DNA from: Acanthochlamys bracteata
Lineage: Eukaryota > Streptophyta > Magnoliopsida > Pandanales > Velloziaceae
DNA: 64,000 nucleotides
NCBI GenBank assembly: GCA_019914995.1
Contig: CM034139.1
Span: 7,108,461 to 7,172,460, forward strand
Direction: 5' to 3'
Shown here: one piece after another, positions 49,787-61,550 of the stretch
Layout: every line of letters begins with the position of its first letter
Numbering within the stretch: the stretch's first letter is position 1
Position numbers and translations under genes: made by a program
Notes under the pieces: model-generated
What the model was told of the DNA's origin: nothing
The model's input: only the letters and a program-made list of their open reading frames with translations
Databases searched by the model: none

Positions 49787-50621
49787 TTTTAATTCCATGG
49801 ACGAAGTTGCGAAGTAGTGCCCAGTTATGGGCCGTATAAGTCCGGGCCAACTACAGCCCACAAAAGCTTTATAAATATCTGTATACTACTTACTGCTATA
49901 GAATATATAGTAGCACATAAATGTAATTGAGAAAAGAAAAACTCCACAAAAAAGAATCATTTTTCATTTACTGGACAAACAAATACATCCCCAATGTTCT
50001 GACAAAATAATACAACAATCAAATCGAACAGCGGTTAACAAGTAAGAGGGATGGAAATTTTATTGTAATGAAAAATCAATGCATATGTAGTCGCTTTTGT
50101 ATGATGGAGTCTCCGTATGTAAATCTGAACAGAATGGTTTCTGCAGAAAACTCTATATAGCTCTCTTCATCTTTTTCTAATTCAGTATAATCCAAATAGC
50201 CAAGATGATCTGGAGCATTCACAAACGGGGTATACATTAGCAAAATATGCATGCCAGAGAAACCAAAATGATGGGACCGCATTTTCGAAGTAACTTGTCA
50301 TGAATAAAACAAGTAGCATGTTAGCATTGTTCGCAGCATATTCAGAGAATGCAGAATGGTATTGTCGACAGAGTGAAATTATTACAGTACTATGCATTTG
50401 TATCTAGAAGACGTCTAATTCACAATATTGAGGTACTATGAATCTAATAACCAGTTAACAGAAAAGTGGGACTATATTGAGGAAGAATACGATGAGCATC
50501 AGAAAATAGCTGCATAGGCAAGTGTAGGAACTTACACAAAGAAAAGCAAAGAACAGTCACACTTTCTCGTCAGTCTCCAACAAATGATGTGAATCAACCA
50601 GTAAGAGCACTTCTTCATAGC
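49787..50621. other. Spacer downstream of the PHOX gene
   Basis: No gene is recognised. The right half is probably the 3'UTR of the minus-strand PHOX gene. The open frames at 50076-50397 (-) show no known motif. Confidence 0.4.
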
Positions 50622-53600
50622 TTAGACCTCTTCCAACACTTGATGCAATTTTGATACTCTCCTCCGAAGCAATGGTTCAAGGCGGAAAGATGGAATACCA
50701 TGTATCCATCTCTTAGCATCATACATTTCATTCCATGCCTGAACTATCTCATTAATTTTAAAAGACAAACCTAGAAAACAAGGCAAGCTGTCAGAATTCT
50801 TGAAAGCATTCCATGATGCCTCGGCATTTTGGAAAGTGACAAAAGTAGATAACAGACGGCTTCAAGTGCTACACTAACTACTTCATGTGTACAATAAAAA
50901 TGATCCGGAAGTAAATTGCAAACTTCCGCAGGGCCTGCCTCAGCTAGAAAATGTCTTAGCTATATCTAAGAAAAACTTGTTTCAGCCGCAATGGAAGCTC
51001 ACACACTCCAAAATAAATTTAAAACATTGCTATACTAGTCCCATGACTAGCTTATTACAGTGTCAAAAATAGATTATGAGCACTGGCGAGAAGTTTCAGC
51101 ATAAGATGCGCAATCATTATGAAATTATTACTTGCTGCAGGCTTAAGCCAGTTAACCTTTCATTACCACGAATCACTGATAAGTAGGAAACCAATACAGA
51201 CCCATATATTCAAAAAGGGCTGGTCTAAAAATTTTAAGGAGAAGCGAGTGTGAACAGAGCCATATGGTGATGGTGAAAACCACACAAACATTTGTGAGCA
51301 ACAGCAATAGAGGGTGTATACAAACTGTATTACTAGAGCATATATCCAAAAAGGGCTGGTAAAAAATTTAAGAAGTGAGTGTAGTACAGAGTGTGCCATA
51401 TGATGATGGTGAAAACAACACAAAATTCGTGAGTACTATAAAAGGTGTATGCAAGCTTTATTATTAGAATATAAAAAATTGTAGGGATCGTGGAGCTCGC
51501 TATTGTATCTTTTAGCCTCTAACAGAAATCAGAAAGAAAGGTACTTGTTTTTATCTCAATATGCTACATGCACTTCTTTTACATTTATAACAGCCAAATA
51601 AACAACTCACTGGATGGATTGGATACAAGACTCTGCAAATTGTGTTTGACCTACATACATAATCTGTGATTGCATGAAGACAAAGAAACATCAAGACTAG
51701 GGACGCCTAACTAGATTCATGTCTACAATCTTTGGCATTTCTGTGGTTAGTCGTGCACCATGTTTAAAGAAGCCACTGAATCTAGGCACTTAACACTAAT
51801 TTTCCAGTACCACTAACAGTCAAGAATAAAGGAAAAATAAAGAGGCAAGAAATCCAACAAAGGCACAAATATACACTTCCCATGAGAAACTGAATATCCA
51901 GTAACCAAAGACCTTTGAACATTACCTCCATCAGTTGTTTCATTTGCACAATGGCTTTTGATCATAACAGCGATATCACTTTCTGAAGCCCCTGCCACTG
52001 TGAACTTATCTGCAGCTGCCATCAAACAGTCATGCCATGATGGGAGACCTATCTTGAATTCTACAACAGAACGTTCATATAGCAATGTCCCCCACAAAAT
52101 GTTAACTTGAGCCCTCATATTGGAAGCCTGCTCAGCAGTTTCCTCTGGAGAAAGATCTTTTAAAAGCCCTTCTAGTCCCATCTCCTGCAAGAGTGACTTT
52201 TCATTATCAGGTCTCGATAGCCCTTTCAAGCGCCGTGCTTCCATCTCTTCCCACATCCCAGTACCCCTCTCCATGTTATCTTCAGCACTGTTGAATAGCT
52301 CCAAAACTTCGTCAGAGGAAAAACTATCAACATCAACCTTGTTAGCAACCGCAAAACACCAACAAAGCTTTGCTTCCTCAAATTGTTGCTGCCCTAGTGC
52401 AAGAAGTGCTTCATAGAAGTCCGGTTTAATTGCAAGAGCTTCTCTATATCTCTTTCCTGCTTTTGCATATTCCCCTCTAGCCCACTCATAAGCTGTATCA
52501 ATATGCTCAAGAACTGCATCATGAGAAGCATCTTCAGGCAAGGATACCCTCTTTCGAGCACGAGACATGTGAATGTTTCCCCAGTTAAACATAGCAAGTG
52601 CAGCCATCTCCTGAAATTTATCTTCAGCAACACCAAAAATCTTTTGTGCTTCCTCACTTGTGACAGTCTCTTCGATTGCCTCAGAGTAAAGTTTCGTACC
52701 AAGCTCATGTAGATCCAGATAATTATCGGAATTAAACCCAACGTGGTTCTTAAAAAGCTGCGCAAACTGGACAATCCATTCATCAATACAGGATGAACCC
52801 ATATCCTCATCATGCTTAATGATTACACTGCCATAGTCAGAAAAGTTGCTTGGATTTCTCACAGAACCGCGAGTTTTAACATCCCGAAATAGAGGATCAT
52901 GCTCAGGACTAACTTTAACTAAATAGAGCCGAAGTGAACCTTGGGGTTTGGCAGATTCTTCTGCCCATTTTAGCTCTTCCATTGTTGTAATTGTCACCAA
53001 ATCGCCTTCCTTGTCCTTGTACTTAAGAAGGAAGGCTTTTAGATTTGGGAATTTACTTTGAACCACCTCTCTTACATCCATCATACTACAATTTGCTGGT
53101 AAATGGGCCAACCTTATATCCTCACCGAAGACTAATTTTACACCCTTGAGGGGTTCACTTACATGCTCCTCTTGAACAGCTTGTACCTTCTTCTCTTGAA
53201 CCACCATTTTGTCCTCAGCCTTGTAGCTCTTCTTCTTTTTTAGTTTCTTCTCTTTTATAACCACTAAGTCTGGTATAGATAGAAGTCCTTCATCATCCAG
53301 TTTGACGCCCTTTTCTTCAAGTGTGATCTTTAGCCTGTCAGAAATCTCCAATGCGGTGAGGTTGTTAGGCTCTAAGTTCAAGACACATGCAACATCTTTG
53401 TAGGCAAGTTCTGGTCTGTCTAGGGCTTCTAAACATCTAGCCCGCTTCAGGAGTGCTTTTGTATACTTTGGTGAGACTTCAAGAGCCATGTTGCATTCAC
53501 GAATTGCTTGATGGAAGTCTGGTGGATTCATCAGCATGTAACATGCGGCGATGTTGCTCCTCAAGTATGCAACATCAGTGTGGCTCTTTGGAAGTAGCTT

Positions 53601-53813
53601 GACAGCCTTCTCATACTTGAGCAGCGCGCTTTCGTAGTCCCTCCTCTGGAAAAGCTTGTTGCCTTCCTCTTTCATCTCATTAGAAATGTCGATGAAGATG
53701 GTTGTGTCTTCATCAAAAACTCTTGGACTGTGCTCAGTGGAAGACTTGCTATTCTTGGAACTTGAATCACTTGGTTTACCTGATTTCCTCTGCTTCCCAG
53801 TAGGCTTCCCCAT
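50622..53813 (-). CDS. PHOX3: PHOX-type TPR and PB1 domain protein
   Basis: Probable Hsp70/Hsp90-binding co-chaperone of the Arabidopsis PHOX1-4 group. Exons: 53813-51926 and 50770-50622, joined in phase 1 across a 1155-nt intron; 2037 nt, 678 aa. Three TPR units lie near residues 45-160 ([50 protein letters not shown]). A Lys-rich stretch follows. The PB1 domain lies near residues 220-300 ([35 protein letters not shown]). A second helical region contains [19 protein letters not shown]. The true last exon reads [20 protein letters not shown] and ends HQVLEEV; reading on past 51926 gives only intron. A leader intron spans 54453-53930. PHOX3 is favoured by its place beside TIP1, as in Arabidopsis; PHOX1 or PHOX2 remain possible. 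Confidence 0.88.
51203..51475. repeat. Diverged 136-bp tandem duplication inside the PHOX intron
   Basis: Two units start CATATATTCAAAAAGGGCTG (51203) and CATATATCCAAAAAGGGCTG (51339). Both continue through TTTAAG, CATATGRTGATGGTGAAAAC, GTGAG and GGTGTAT(A/G)CAA. They differ by scattered changes and small indels. Confidence 0.8.
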
Positions 53814-55238
53814 TTATTGAAATCAAATTTTATTTATTACTAAATTCAACTAAGAGCTCAAATTGGTCGCTTCCTAGTTTTCTCCTTCTAAGCTTTCTTG
53901 GAAATAACCAAGCAGGAAAAAACGGATACCTGCAACAAAAATCTAAGCTTTTCAAAAAATTCTTTCGGAAATAGCTCAAACGACTTCTTCTATATAAGTA
54001 AAGGTTCTTAGAGATGCTTTTTCCTTGTCTTAACAAGATGGATTACATGGATCAGCCGATAAAGGCAATGTATGACCTTCTTCCAAAAAACTTCATAAAA
54101 GAATTCAGGAATAACAGTAGATCACATTTAAGCCACAATGTAAAATCTATCAACCGATGTCAGATCAGAATGCAAGTTAACCTCCAAATCAACCAGCTAG
54201 GAAAACAAAATCATCATTAGCAAATAAACGATATTATTAATAGAAAGGTAATATTCTCCTCATTACTCATCAAGATTCAAACTTTTCCCACAACAGACAA
54301 AAAAGATTGCTCTTATGAGAATCTAGCTCGTCGATCTCATTATTAGACAAAACCTGACTCTCTACAACAACAACAAGGAACATTCATTCATGAGAAAACA
54401 GACCTTTTTCAGACAAAAATAATATTTGCTTTTTCTTTTTTTCTTAAGCATACCTGATGATTTTTCTCCCAAAAATTCGTCTCAACAAAGACGGAGTATG
54501 GGCTAGAAGAATCTGAGAGAAGAATTATGGCTTCTTCTTCTTTGTTTCTCCAAAGCTTCCAACACCCAAGGACAACAAGAAGTTAATCAATCATTTAACA
54601 AAACAGAAAGGAAACCCCAATTATGAACAACAATTGATAATTAACAAAATGTAAAGCAGATGAAACGAGAAGGAATCAATGAGGAGAGAATCGTTGATCA
54701 TTCCATCGAAGGACAGATAAACTAAAAATACTTTTTCAAATTTGTTCGGAATTTTTTCTATTGATCGATAATGTGGGCCCACGGAGGACTACGCCTCCAT
54801 GGTTTATTCTGAAAGAAGGAAACCGCTGAACCAGAAATAAGAAATTCAGAGAATAAAAAATTAGAAATTAAATAAAAATTTTATTCTCTCTTTTTTGCAT
54901 ATCAAATCTTCCAGCCAGTTATATTTACGAATTCAAACCTTCATATTTGTTCTTTCTTCTGTAGATGAGTAGATCGACCCCTATCAAGACCAAGGGGAAC
55001 ACTTTAATAAACGTTCCAGCGGTCTGCCTGCCATTAATAATTCATTTTTGTACCTTACACTATTATTTATATTTTTCATTTAGGACCGCAATGTTTGTTC
55101 TTCCTTTTCACTAGTCCACGGACGGTTCATCGTTCTTACAATAGACCAATTTACACGTGTCAATTTGAGTAGAGTTGACGCTGCTATTTGTTTTGTTAGC
55201 TCCAGTATGCCGCCGGAGCAGATCCGGTTGATTCATCG
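53814..55238. other. PHOX leader with intron and divergent promoter region
   Basis: On the minus strand the PHOX leader exon ends at 54454, a leader intron runs 54453-53930 (donor GTATGC, acceptor TTGTTGCAG) and 53929-53814 is untranslated exon. 54700-55238 separates this gene from the divergent OS-9 relic. No other gene is seen. Confidence 0.5.
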
Positions 55239-58200
55239 ATGGCAGCGAAGCAATCCGCCGCGATTGTTCGTCTTCTTGTTCTTCTCGTTATGGTAGTGAA
55301 TTTCCCGTTAATCGATGCTGATGGCGATGAAATCTTCACCGTCACTACTGGTGATGCGTTGATTTTTTTCGTTTGAGTTTGAGTTAAAAGTTGAACTAAG
55401 GATGAATGTTTCTGGAATGTGGTGCTAACTTGTTAATTTTGATAATAGGTGTATCGTTTGGTAGGAGTCCTCGTCAACCCAAATTCAAGATTGAATTTCA
55501 TTCTTTAAGTTTACCGTTCCAACCTGTAAGTGAAGCTCATTGTTCTTGATATTTTACGTTGATAGGTCGGTTAGTGAGAATTCGACCCAATCTTTAGTTA
55601 ATAAACTTGAATAAAGAAATATTCAATCTTATAATGATTGCAAGCAAGAGCTTTCTGTATTTTAGCTAACAAAGCTTTGTATTTGTGGAGCTTATAAAAA
55701 GAAAAATTGCTTTTATTCAGTAAAATTGGTGTAGTTGGTCTCTAGTTTCACTAGTGTAGCTTTGTTATGATATATATGAAGATCTTTATTTTTCGCCTGT
55801 GGGATGATTGAGATGGTAATTTCTTCTACACTATCGACGAAACAGTTGTAGACTTCTAATTTTCTATCTGATCAAGCGCTTGTTTTTGATAGTCTGTTGC
55901 AGCTTCAATTCTTTTATAGCTATCTTGTCTTTGCATACTAAGAATCACGGTAGCTGGTATAGACAAAATAACCTGTGGTGTTTGTTGTTGTAAGTCTATG
56001 ATTTGTATCAAGAAATTGACCTCATTGTTAATAAAGTTGGATTGACCTAAATGCAGTGAAATGACCAAGAGTCTATTGTTATGACCAATAATGAGGGCCA
56101 AAAGTACATGTTTTTCTTACCTGTTCTTGAGGAAAGTAAAATGTTCAAGTCCTTTACACAGCATAACTCAAGCAGTGTGATTGTAGAGAGTGAAATGAGG
56201 CACAAGTTCAAGACTCCAGATGAGCTGTTGGATGTTTTGCAAGACAAATGCTTTTACCGAGTATTTTTCTTAACAATTTATTCGTACTGCACAATTCTTT
56301 TGCTAGAGTATCTTCTGCATTATTTTTTATGTAGCTTTTCTTTCATGATATTGCATTAAGGTTGGTGGACCTACGAGTTCTGCTACCAGACGTTACGGCA
56401 GCTTCATTTGCAAGACGATAAGGTAAGATGTTAATTCTTACTTTTTAGTTCTCTAATGGATATTTGTGTTACACTTGGCATCGTGAACTTAGCAGAATCT
56501 TTGATGAGTGCTATAAGGAATAACTGAACTTGAATGTGCTTTTGTCATATATCGAATGCATGTAACATGCTTGAAGCTGCTTCCGATTCATGGTCATTAT
56601 TGATGAATTTCTTCCTAGCAGTAGGAGTTCATATTTGTCTTGTTTGTGTTCATAATGTGTTCATTTTTTCTCTTTATGCCTTTCGTATCTATAATGTAAG
56701 CTAGCAAGTTGCTGTGCTAGCACTACCTCTCCAAGCGCATGGATCAATAGCTGGGTGTCACTCAAATAGTACTTCGACTGTACCCCTTGCTAGTGCCAAT
56801 TCAGTCTTCAATTGAAGCAGCAGACATTCTAATTTTGCATTAGGGTCAGCTAGCACCATCATGCTTCTTCAATTTCTAGTTTTGGCCCCTAAGTTCATAT
56901 CACCTTTTTCAACACTTGTTCATTCAACTATTCAAATTGTTAGTTTAAGAGGAATGTTTTAGAAAAATCATGTTTTCAAATGAATTTCCTATTTGAAATG
57001 GAGACAAGAATGTTAGATGTGATTGTGCCTGGCAGGTTGTTCAGGAATATCTTGGGAGAGTTCGACCAAGAGGCCACTGCTACACTTTAATCAAAATCAT
57101 TCAGACAATTCGCTGATTAAAGATCCGCGCTCAAAAGATGCCTCTCAGAGGTGAATAAGATTATCTGCGGTAGTCTCAAGTTCTTAGAGGTGATTGGTAG
57201 GAGTAACAATCATGAATTTGTTACTCCGTTAAACGTCTAATAAAATTGTTTGTGTCCTACAGGGTAGATTTCTGCTCTGACCATACTGTAATGATCAGTT
57301 CCATCACTGAAATAGCTACATGCAAATATGTAGTCACTATACAGTGTCCAATACTCTGCAATGATCCGTGAGTGCAATAACAAAACATCTATATCAAATA
57401 AGCGCAAGCATCGTTATTTAGCTTGTACAACCATGTATAAGATGTACCTCAAGTCCAGAGTCGAGCACAATGAATTAAGTAGATGTTTTCCAGGGAACTT
57501 CTGTACTTCGTCATGGTGTACTAGTATATGAACACCATATTTCTGACAATTTGTTATAGTTTTTTATTTTTATTTTGAAACCATTCAAGTTCTTGAATTG
57601 GCGAACTGATGGAAATAACCAACATATTTTATGCTACTGCAGAATTTCTCAACAAGAAAGACTAGGGATGGCAATATATGACCCGACCCGAAAACCCGAT
57701 TCGAGACCGACCTGTTTAATCAGGGTTAGGGTTGGAAAATTTGATCCGTATAAATATATGGGTTGGGTTAGGGTTGAACAAATTTGATCCGGTTATTAAA
57801 TGAGTCAATCTAGATTAACCCGAAATTGACTCGCCAATCCGAAATGTCACCTTTTGAAAAAACAATTTTTGATTTTTTCTTACCGTATAATAAAATATTG
57901 ACAATAAAAATAATCGATATTAGTTATTTACAAACTATTACATTAAAATATATTTATAATTAATTTTTTATTTTTATATCTTAGTAAAATAGTATAAGAT
58001 GAAAATTATAATATTATCGATATTATTACTATGTAGGTATTTTTAATGACGAATTTAGATTTCGTATAAAAGTTTTTATGAAAATTTTGTTAGATAGATA
58101 TATTTATCAAAATTTTTATCGAAATTATTCATAATATTTGTAATCATAAATTCAACTGTTATCATATATTTTTTTAAAATAAAAATAATATTTTTTTTTA

Positions 58201-58697
58201 ATATTGTAAGGACCGAAGATATTAGGGAATGTCGTTGAATATAATTATATCTTGTCAGTAAAAATATTGTACACTTTCATTCGAACTGATCTTATAATTT
58301 CACTAAAGCTTAAAAATATATAATTAATAATAATAATTTTAATTATTAAATGGGTCGATTCGAATTTGATCCGGTTATTAGTAGGTTGGGTCAAAATTGA
58401 TAATTTTAATCCATATAAATTTATAAATTGAATTAAAGTTGAATAAATTTGACCCGATTATTAAATAGATCGATCCGAAATCGACCCATCAATTCATATT
58501 ATAATTCCTAAGAAAGACCATACTGGTACTCAATTCACTGAAAGGAGACGCCCAAAGATGCTGCAGAGCCGTCAACCGATGATTGGCGGGAAGTACATCA
58601 AATCAATCCAGTTGCAGCTGAAGATAATGACTCGGAAAGATTTGCAGCTTACTCGATTTTCAAAGATGTAAACACTCAAAGGAATATAGTAACGTAA
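55239..58697 (+). pseudogene. OS9: Broken OS-9 homologue (ERAD lectin) with a transposon in its last exon
   Basis: OS-9 is an ER-lumen lectin that hands misfolded glycoproteins to the Hrd1 ligase. Exons read as 55239-55350 (MAAKQSAAIVRLLVLLVMVV, a signal peptide), 55449-55525 (KFKIEF), 56057-56260 (FKTPDELLDVLQDKC), 56361-56422 (WWTYEFCYQ, MRH domain), 57035-57150 (EATATL, then NQNHSDNSLIKDP), 57263-57367 (ITEIATCKYVVTIQCP) and 57643-58697. Lesions: TGA is the first codon of exon 3; frameshifts occur on both sides of EATATL; the exon encoding the YTNGTxCDLT block is absent; and an 848-bp element splits the last exon between QQER and PYWYSIH, which then meets a TGA where Cys is expected. Reading resumes KETPKDAAEPSTDDWREVHQ to TAA 58695. 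Confidence 0.86.
57663..58510. mobile_element. hAT-like non-autonomous element with 8-bp target duplication
   Basis: 848 bp bounded by a perfect direct repeat AGAAAGAC (57655-57662 and 58511-58518), the target length of hAT transposons. Ends: TAGGGATGGCAATATATGA on the left; the right end in reverse complement is TAGGAATTATAATATGA, matching at about 14 of 18 positions. Subterminal parts are rich in GACCCG/GGGTCG and TTAGGGTT-like words; the core is A/T-rich. No transposase frame. Confidence 0.85.
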
Positions 58698-58817
58698 GTC
58701 GCTGATGGTCCGTAGTTGTACCTTAGATTAAATCCTGAATCTTTTCTATACGTTTAGGAATAGTAACAGATGAAATTTTTGCCAATTTTTTCACTTCTCA
58801 GTTTATGTTCAGACTTC
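58698..58817. other. 3' flank of the OS-9 relic
   Basis: Former 3'UTR. Nothing else is seen. Confidence 0.3.
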
Positions 58818-59117
58818 ATACTTGTTTTAAATACTCATAATTAAATTTTATGAAAGTAAAAAATGAAAAATAAAATTTTCAAAATAATAAAGTGAAAATA
58901 AAATTTAATATTTATGTTTCAATAATTTTTAAAAATATATTAAAAATTAGAAAAAAAATAATTATATTAGAAAGTAGGTAACTAGAAAAATTAAAATTAA
59001 AATATATAAAAATAAAATTATAAATTTTTATATAATTAAAATATATAAACTATTTTTTAAATATATAATCTAAAATTTGGAAAAAAAAAAGCTATTAGTG
59101 TCTAAAACACGCCCTAA
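58818..59117. mobile_element. MITE-like element, first family, copy A
   Basis: A/T island of about 300 bp with loosely inverted ends (TTGTTTTAAATACTCATAA on the left; the right end in reverse complement reads TTAGGGCGTGTTTTAGACAC). It is collinear over its whole length with 63080-63376. Confidence 0.55.
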
Positions 59118-60119
59118 ACGTTTCGTACCAGTTAATGGTTGCGAATTTCTTATCAGGTTTGTCACAGTCAAACTTTTTGAAGAAAGATGAAAAGTCACAA
59201 GTTGGCTAGCAAGTTTGACTTGGTAACCAATAGAAACTTCGTATTTAGCTATTTAGGATATAGTTGGCTTTATTTTTTATTTTTTATTCTATTTTTATTT
59301 AATTTTATATTATTTTATGATAATTTATAATATTACTTTTAAAAAATTAAAAAAATTAAAAAAATTCTACATAATAAATATTTTTATCTATGTTTAGAAA
59401 TTAGAAACATAATTTTTTTTGTAAAAGAGATGAAAATATTTTTGGTTTCAAAGTTTAAAAACCCTGACCTTAGACGTTTTCATTTTAATATAACTTTATT
59501 TTTAAAATAAAGTTTTAAATAAATAAAATAAATATATAAAAATAAATTACAATTTTTTAAATAAAGTTTATAATAAAATAATTTATTTAAATAGTTACTT
59601 CTTTTATATTAAAATTAAATTTAAAAAAATTAATTTTATGGGTGGGTAAACACGCCTTACGATCAAAGTCGATCTTTGTTTCTTTCTTTCCTTCGATCGA
59701 GATTTGATCTCATATTCTACCCATAATTTCAAGGTATTTGTTGTTTTTTCTCTTGATCAATTTTTCAAAGATTGTTCTTTTTAAGTTTGGTCAATCCGTT
59801 GCGTTTTATCTTTCTCTGTTCAAATTTGTTCTCAATCTGTAAACAATCGAGATCTATACCAAGGAAGAAGGTTTCATTCTTATCAAAGCTTGAATTTTTC
59901 TGTCTATTGCCTCTCACAGATCTGTGAAAAAGTTCATCTTTTATTGGTTTCACTTTGTTTAGATTTGTGTATTCATACATGCAACCCATTGTTGAAACAA
60001 GAGCAAGATCCAGAAAGACAGAGAAGAAAAACATCGAATTTTTTTCTGCACCCAGATCTCTAGTTTGAGTTTCAGAGGGAACCCATATGAGATTTTAAAC
60101 ACCGTTCTATTAATGAAAA
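59118..60119. other. Spacer and AVT6 leader
   Basis: 59270-59655 is another A/T island ending GGGTAAACACGCCTTA, which again resembles the first family ends. 59670-60119 is less AT-rich and probably holds the transporter leader, perhaps with an untranslated intron. No further gene is seen. Confidence 0.4.
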
Positions 60120-61550
60120 ATGGATAGTTCATATTCAGCCATACCCATTAGTTCATCCATTGAGCTCCAGCTACACACAGAAAACTTCAATGAGCCCAAA
60201 ATTGTTGACGCAGTTGATCGACCAAAGGAGATTTTGGATGATGATATCGATGAATTTGATGATCTTCCACTCATTGCGGATGCGGATATTGCGTCAAGGG
60301 CGTCTGGGTCTGGTGTTCCTGGTGCTGTATTCAATCTTGCAACATCGATAATTGGGGCTGGAATCATGGCTTTGCCAGCTACGATGAAAGTTCTTGGTGT
60401 TGGGGTCGGATTGTTCTTTATAGTTGTGATGGGAATTTTATCCGAAATTAGTATTGAGCTCCTTATCAGGTTTGCGGTCCTTTGCAAGGCCTCTACATAT
60501 GGAGATGCAGTAGAATCTGCCCTTGGTTGGACTGCTAGATTGATTTCTGAATTATGCATTATTATAAACAATGCTGGTATTCTGGTTGTATATTTGATAA
60601 TCATAGGAGATGTTTTGTCTGGCTCATCTGAGCACATTGGCGTTCTTTATCAAATTATGGGACATGGAGTGTGGGAACAGCGGAAGGTGGTGATTCTTGT
60701 GGTGTTGATAGTGTTTCTGGCTCCGCTATGTGCTATTGAAAAGATTGATTCTTTGAGCTTGACTTCAGCTGCTTCAGTTGCGCTTGCAGTGGTTTTTGTG
60801 GTGGTCTCATGTGCTATTGCTCTTATCAAGCTTATTGAAGGGAAAATTGGTACTCCTAGAATGGGTCCGGATTTTAGCTCCAAAGCTGCAATTCTAGATT
60901 TGCTTGTGGTAATTCCAATAATGACAAATGCCTATGTTTGTCACTTCAATGTGCAACCCATCTACAATGAGCTCAAGGGGAAGTCACCCCATAAGATGAA
61001 CAGGGTGAGTCAGATCACAACAGTTTTGTGTGTAGCTGTTTATGCTGCAACTGCAGTTTCTGGATATCTATTGTTTGGTGATAATACCGAATCAGATGTC
61101 TTGACTAATTTTGACAAGAACCTTGGAATTAGGTTCAGTTCTGTACTGAATTATATAGTACGAATTGGGTATATTCTCCATTTGGTTCTTGTGTTCCCTG
61201 TGATCCATTTTTCTCTTAGACAGACAGTAAACACTTTGTTGTTCAAGTCCTCATTGCTGCAGAATAGAAAGAAGACATTGGCCTTGACAGGTTTTCTATT
61301 AGTCATTATATATTTCGCTTCCACAATGATACCAAACATCTGGGTAGCATTCAAGTTTACAGGCGCTACAACAGGGTTATCATTGGGCTTCATATTCCCA
61401 TCTTTAATTGCTTTGAGATTAGACAAGCAAGGGAAGTGTTTAAGTGAAGGAGAAAGGTATCTGTTGCGGTCATTACTAGTTTTGGCAGGCATTGGTAGCA
61501 TCATAGGAATCATCGGCAACATCTACAGCTTAAGAAACCAAACTGATTAG
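60120..61550 (+). CDS. AVT6-type vacuolar amino-acid transporter
   Basis: Member of the amino acid/auxin permease superfamily (AVT6A-E in Arabidopsis, SLC38-like), expected to export acidic or neutral amino acids from the vacuole. One uninterrupted exon, 476 aa, a normal length. The N-terminal 60 residues are acidic and cytosolic (DDDIDEFDDLPLIAD). About eleven hydrophobic spans follow. The first is the signature GSGVPGAVFNLATSIIGAG with MALPATMKVLG. Further family marks are NNAGILVVYLIIIGDVLSG, MTNAYVCHFNVQPIYNEL and GATTGLSLGFIFPSLIALR. ATG 60120 gives the acidic N-terminus typical of AVT6. The A-E subtype cannot be fixed by eye. Confidence 0.9.
   Translation: MDSSYSAIPISSSIELQLHTENFNEPKIVDAVDRPKEILDDDIDEFDDLPLIADADIASRASGSGVPGAVFNLATSIIGAGIMALPATMKVLGVGVGLFFIVVMGILSEISIELLIRFAVLCKASTYGDAVESALGWTARLISELCIIINNAGILVVYLIIIGDVLSGSSEHIGVLYQIMGHGVWEQRKVVILVVLIVFLAPLCAIEKIDSLSLTSAASVALAVVFVVVSCAIALIKLIEGKIGTPRMGPDFSSKAAILDLLVVIPIMTNAYVCHFNVQPIYNELKGKSPHKMNRVSQITTVLCVAVYAATAVSGYLLFGDNTESDVLTNFDKNLGIRFSSVLNYIVRIGYILHLVLVFPVIHFSLRQTVNTLLFKSSLLQNRKKTLALTGFLLVIIYFASTMIPNIWVAFKFTGATTGLSLGFIFPSLIALRLDKQGKCLSEGERYLLRSLLVLAGIGSIIGIIGNIYSLRNQTD

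Noticed and set aside
51813-51925. C-terminal extension [16 protein letters not shown] of the PHOX protein
   Set aside because: It begins exactly at a GTAATG donor; the spliced exon at 50770-50622 restores the conserved C-terminus.
57575-57787. 70-codon open frame over the left end of the hAT-like element
   Set aside because: It crosses the insertion point and reads low-complexity subterminal repeat; not a gene.
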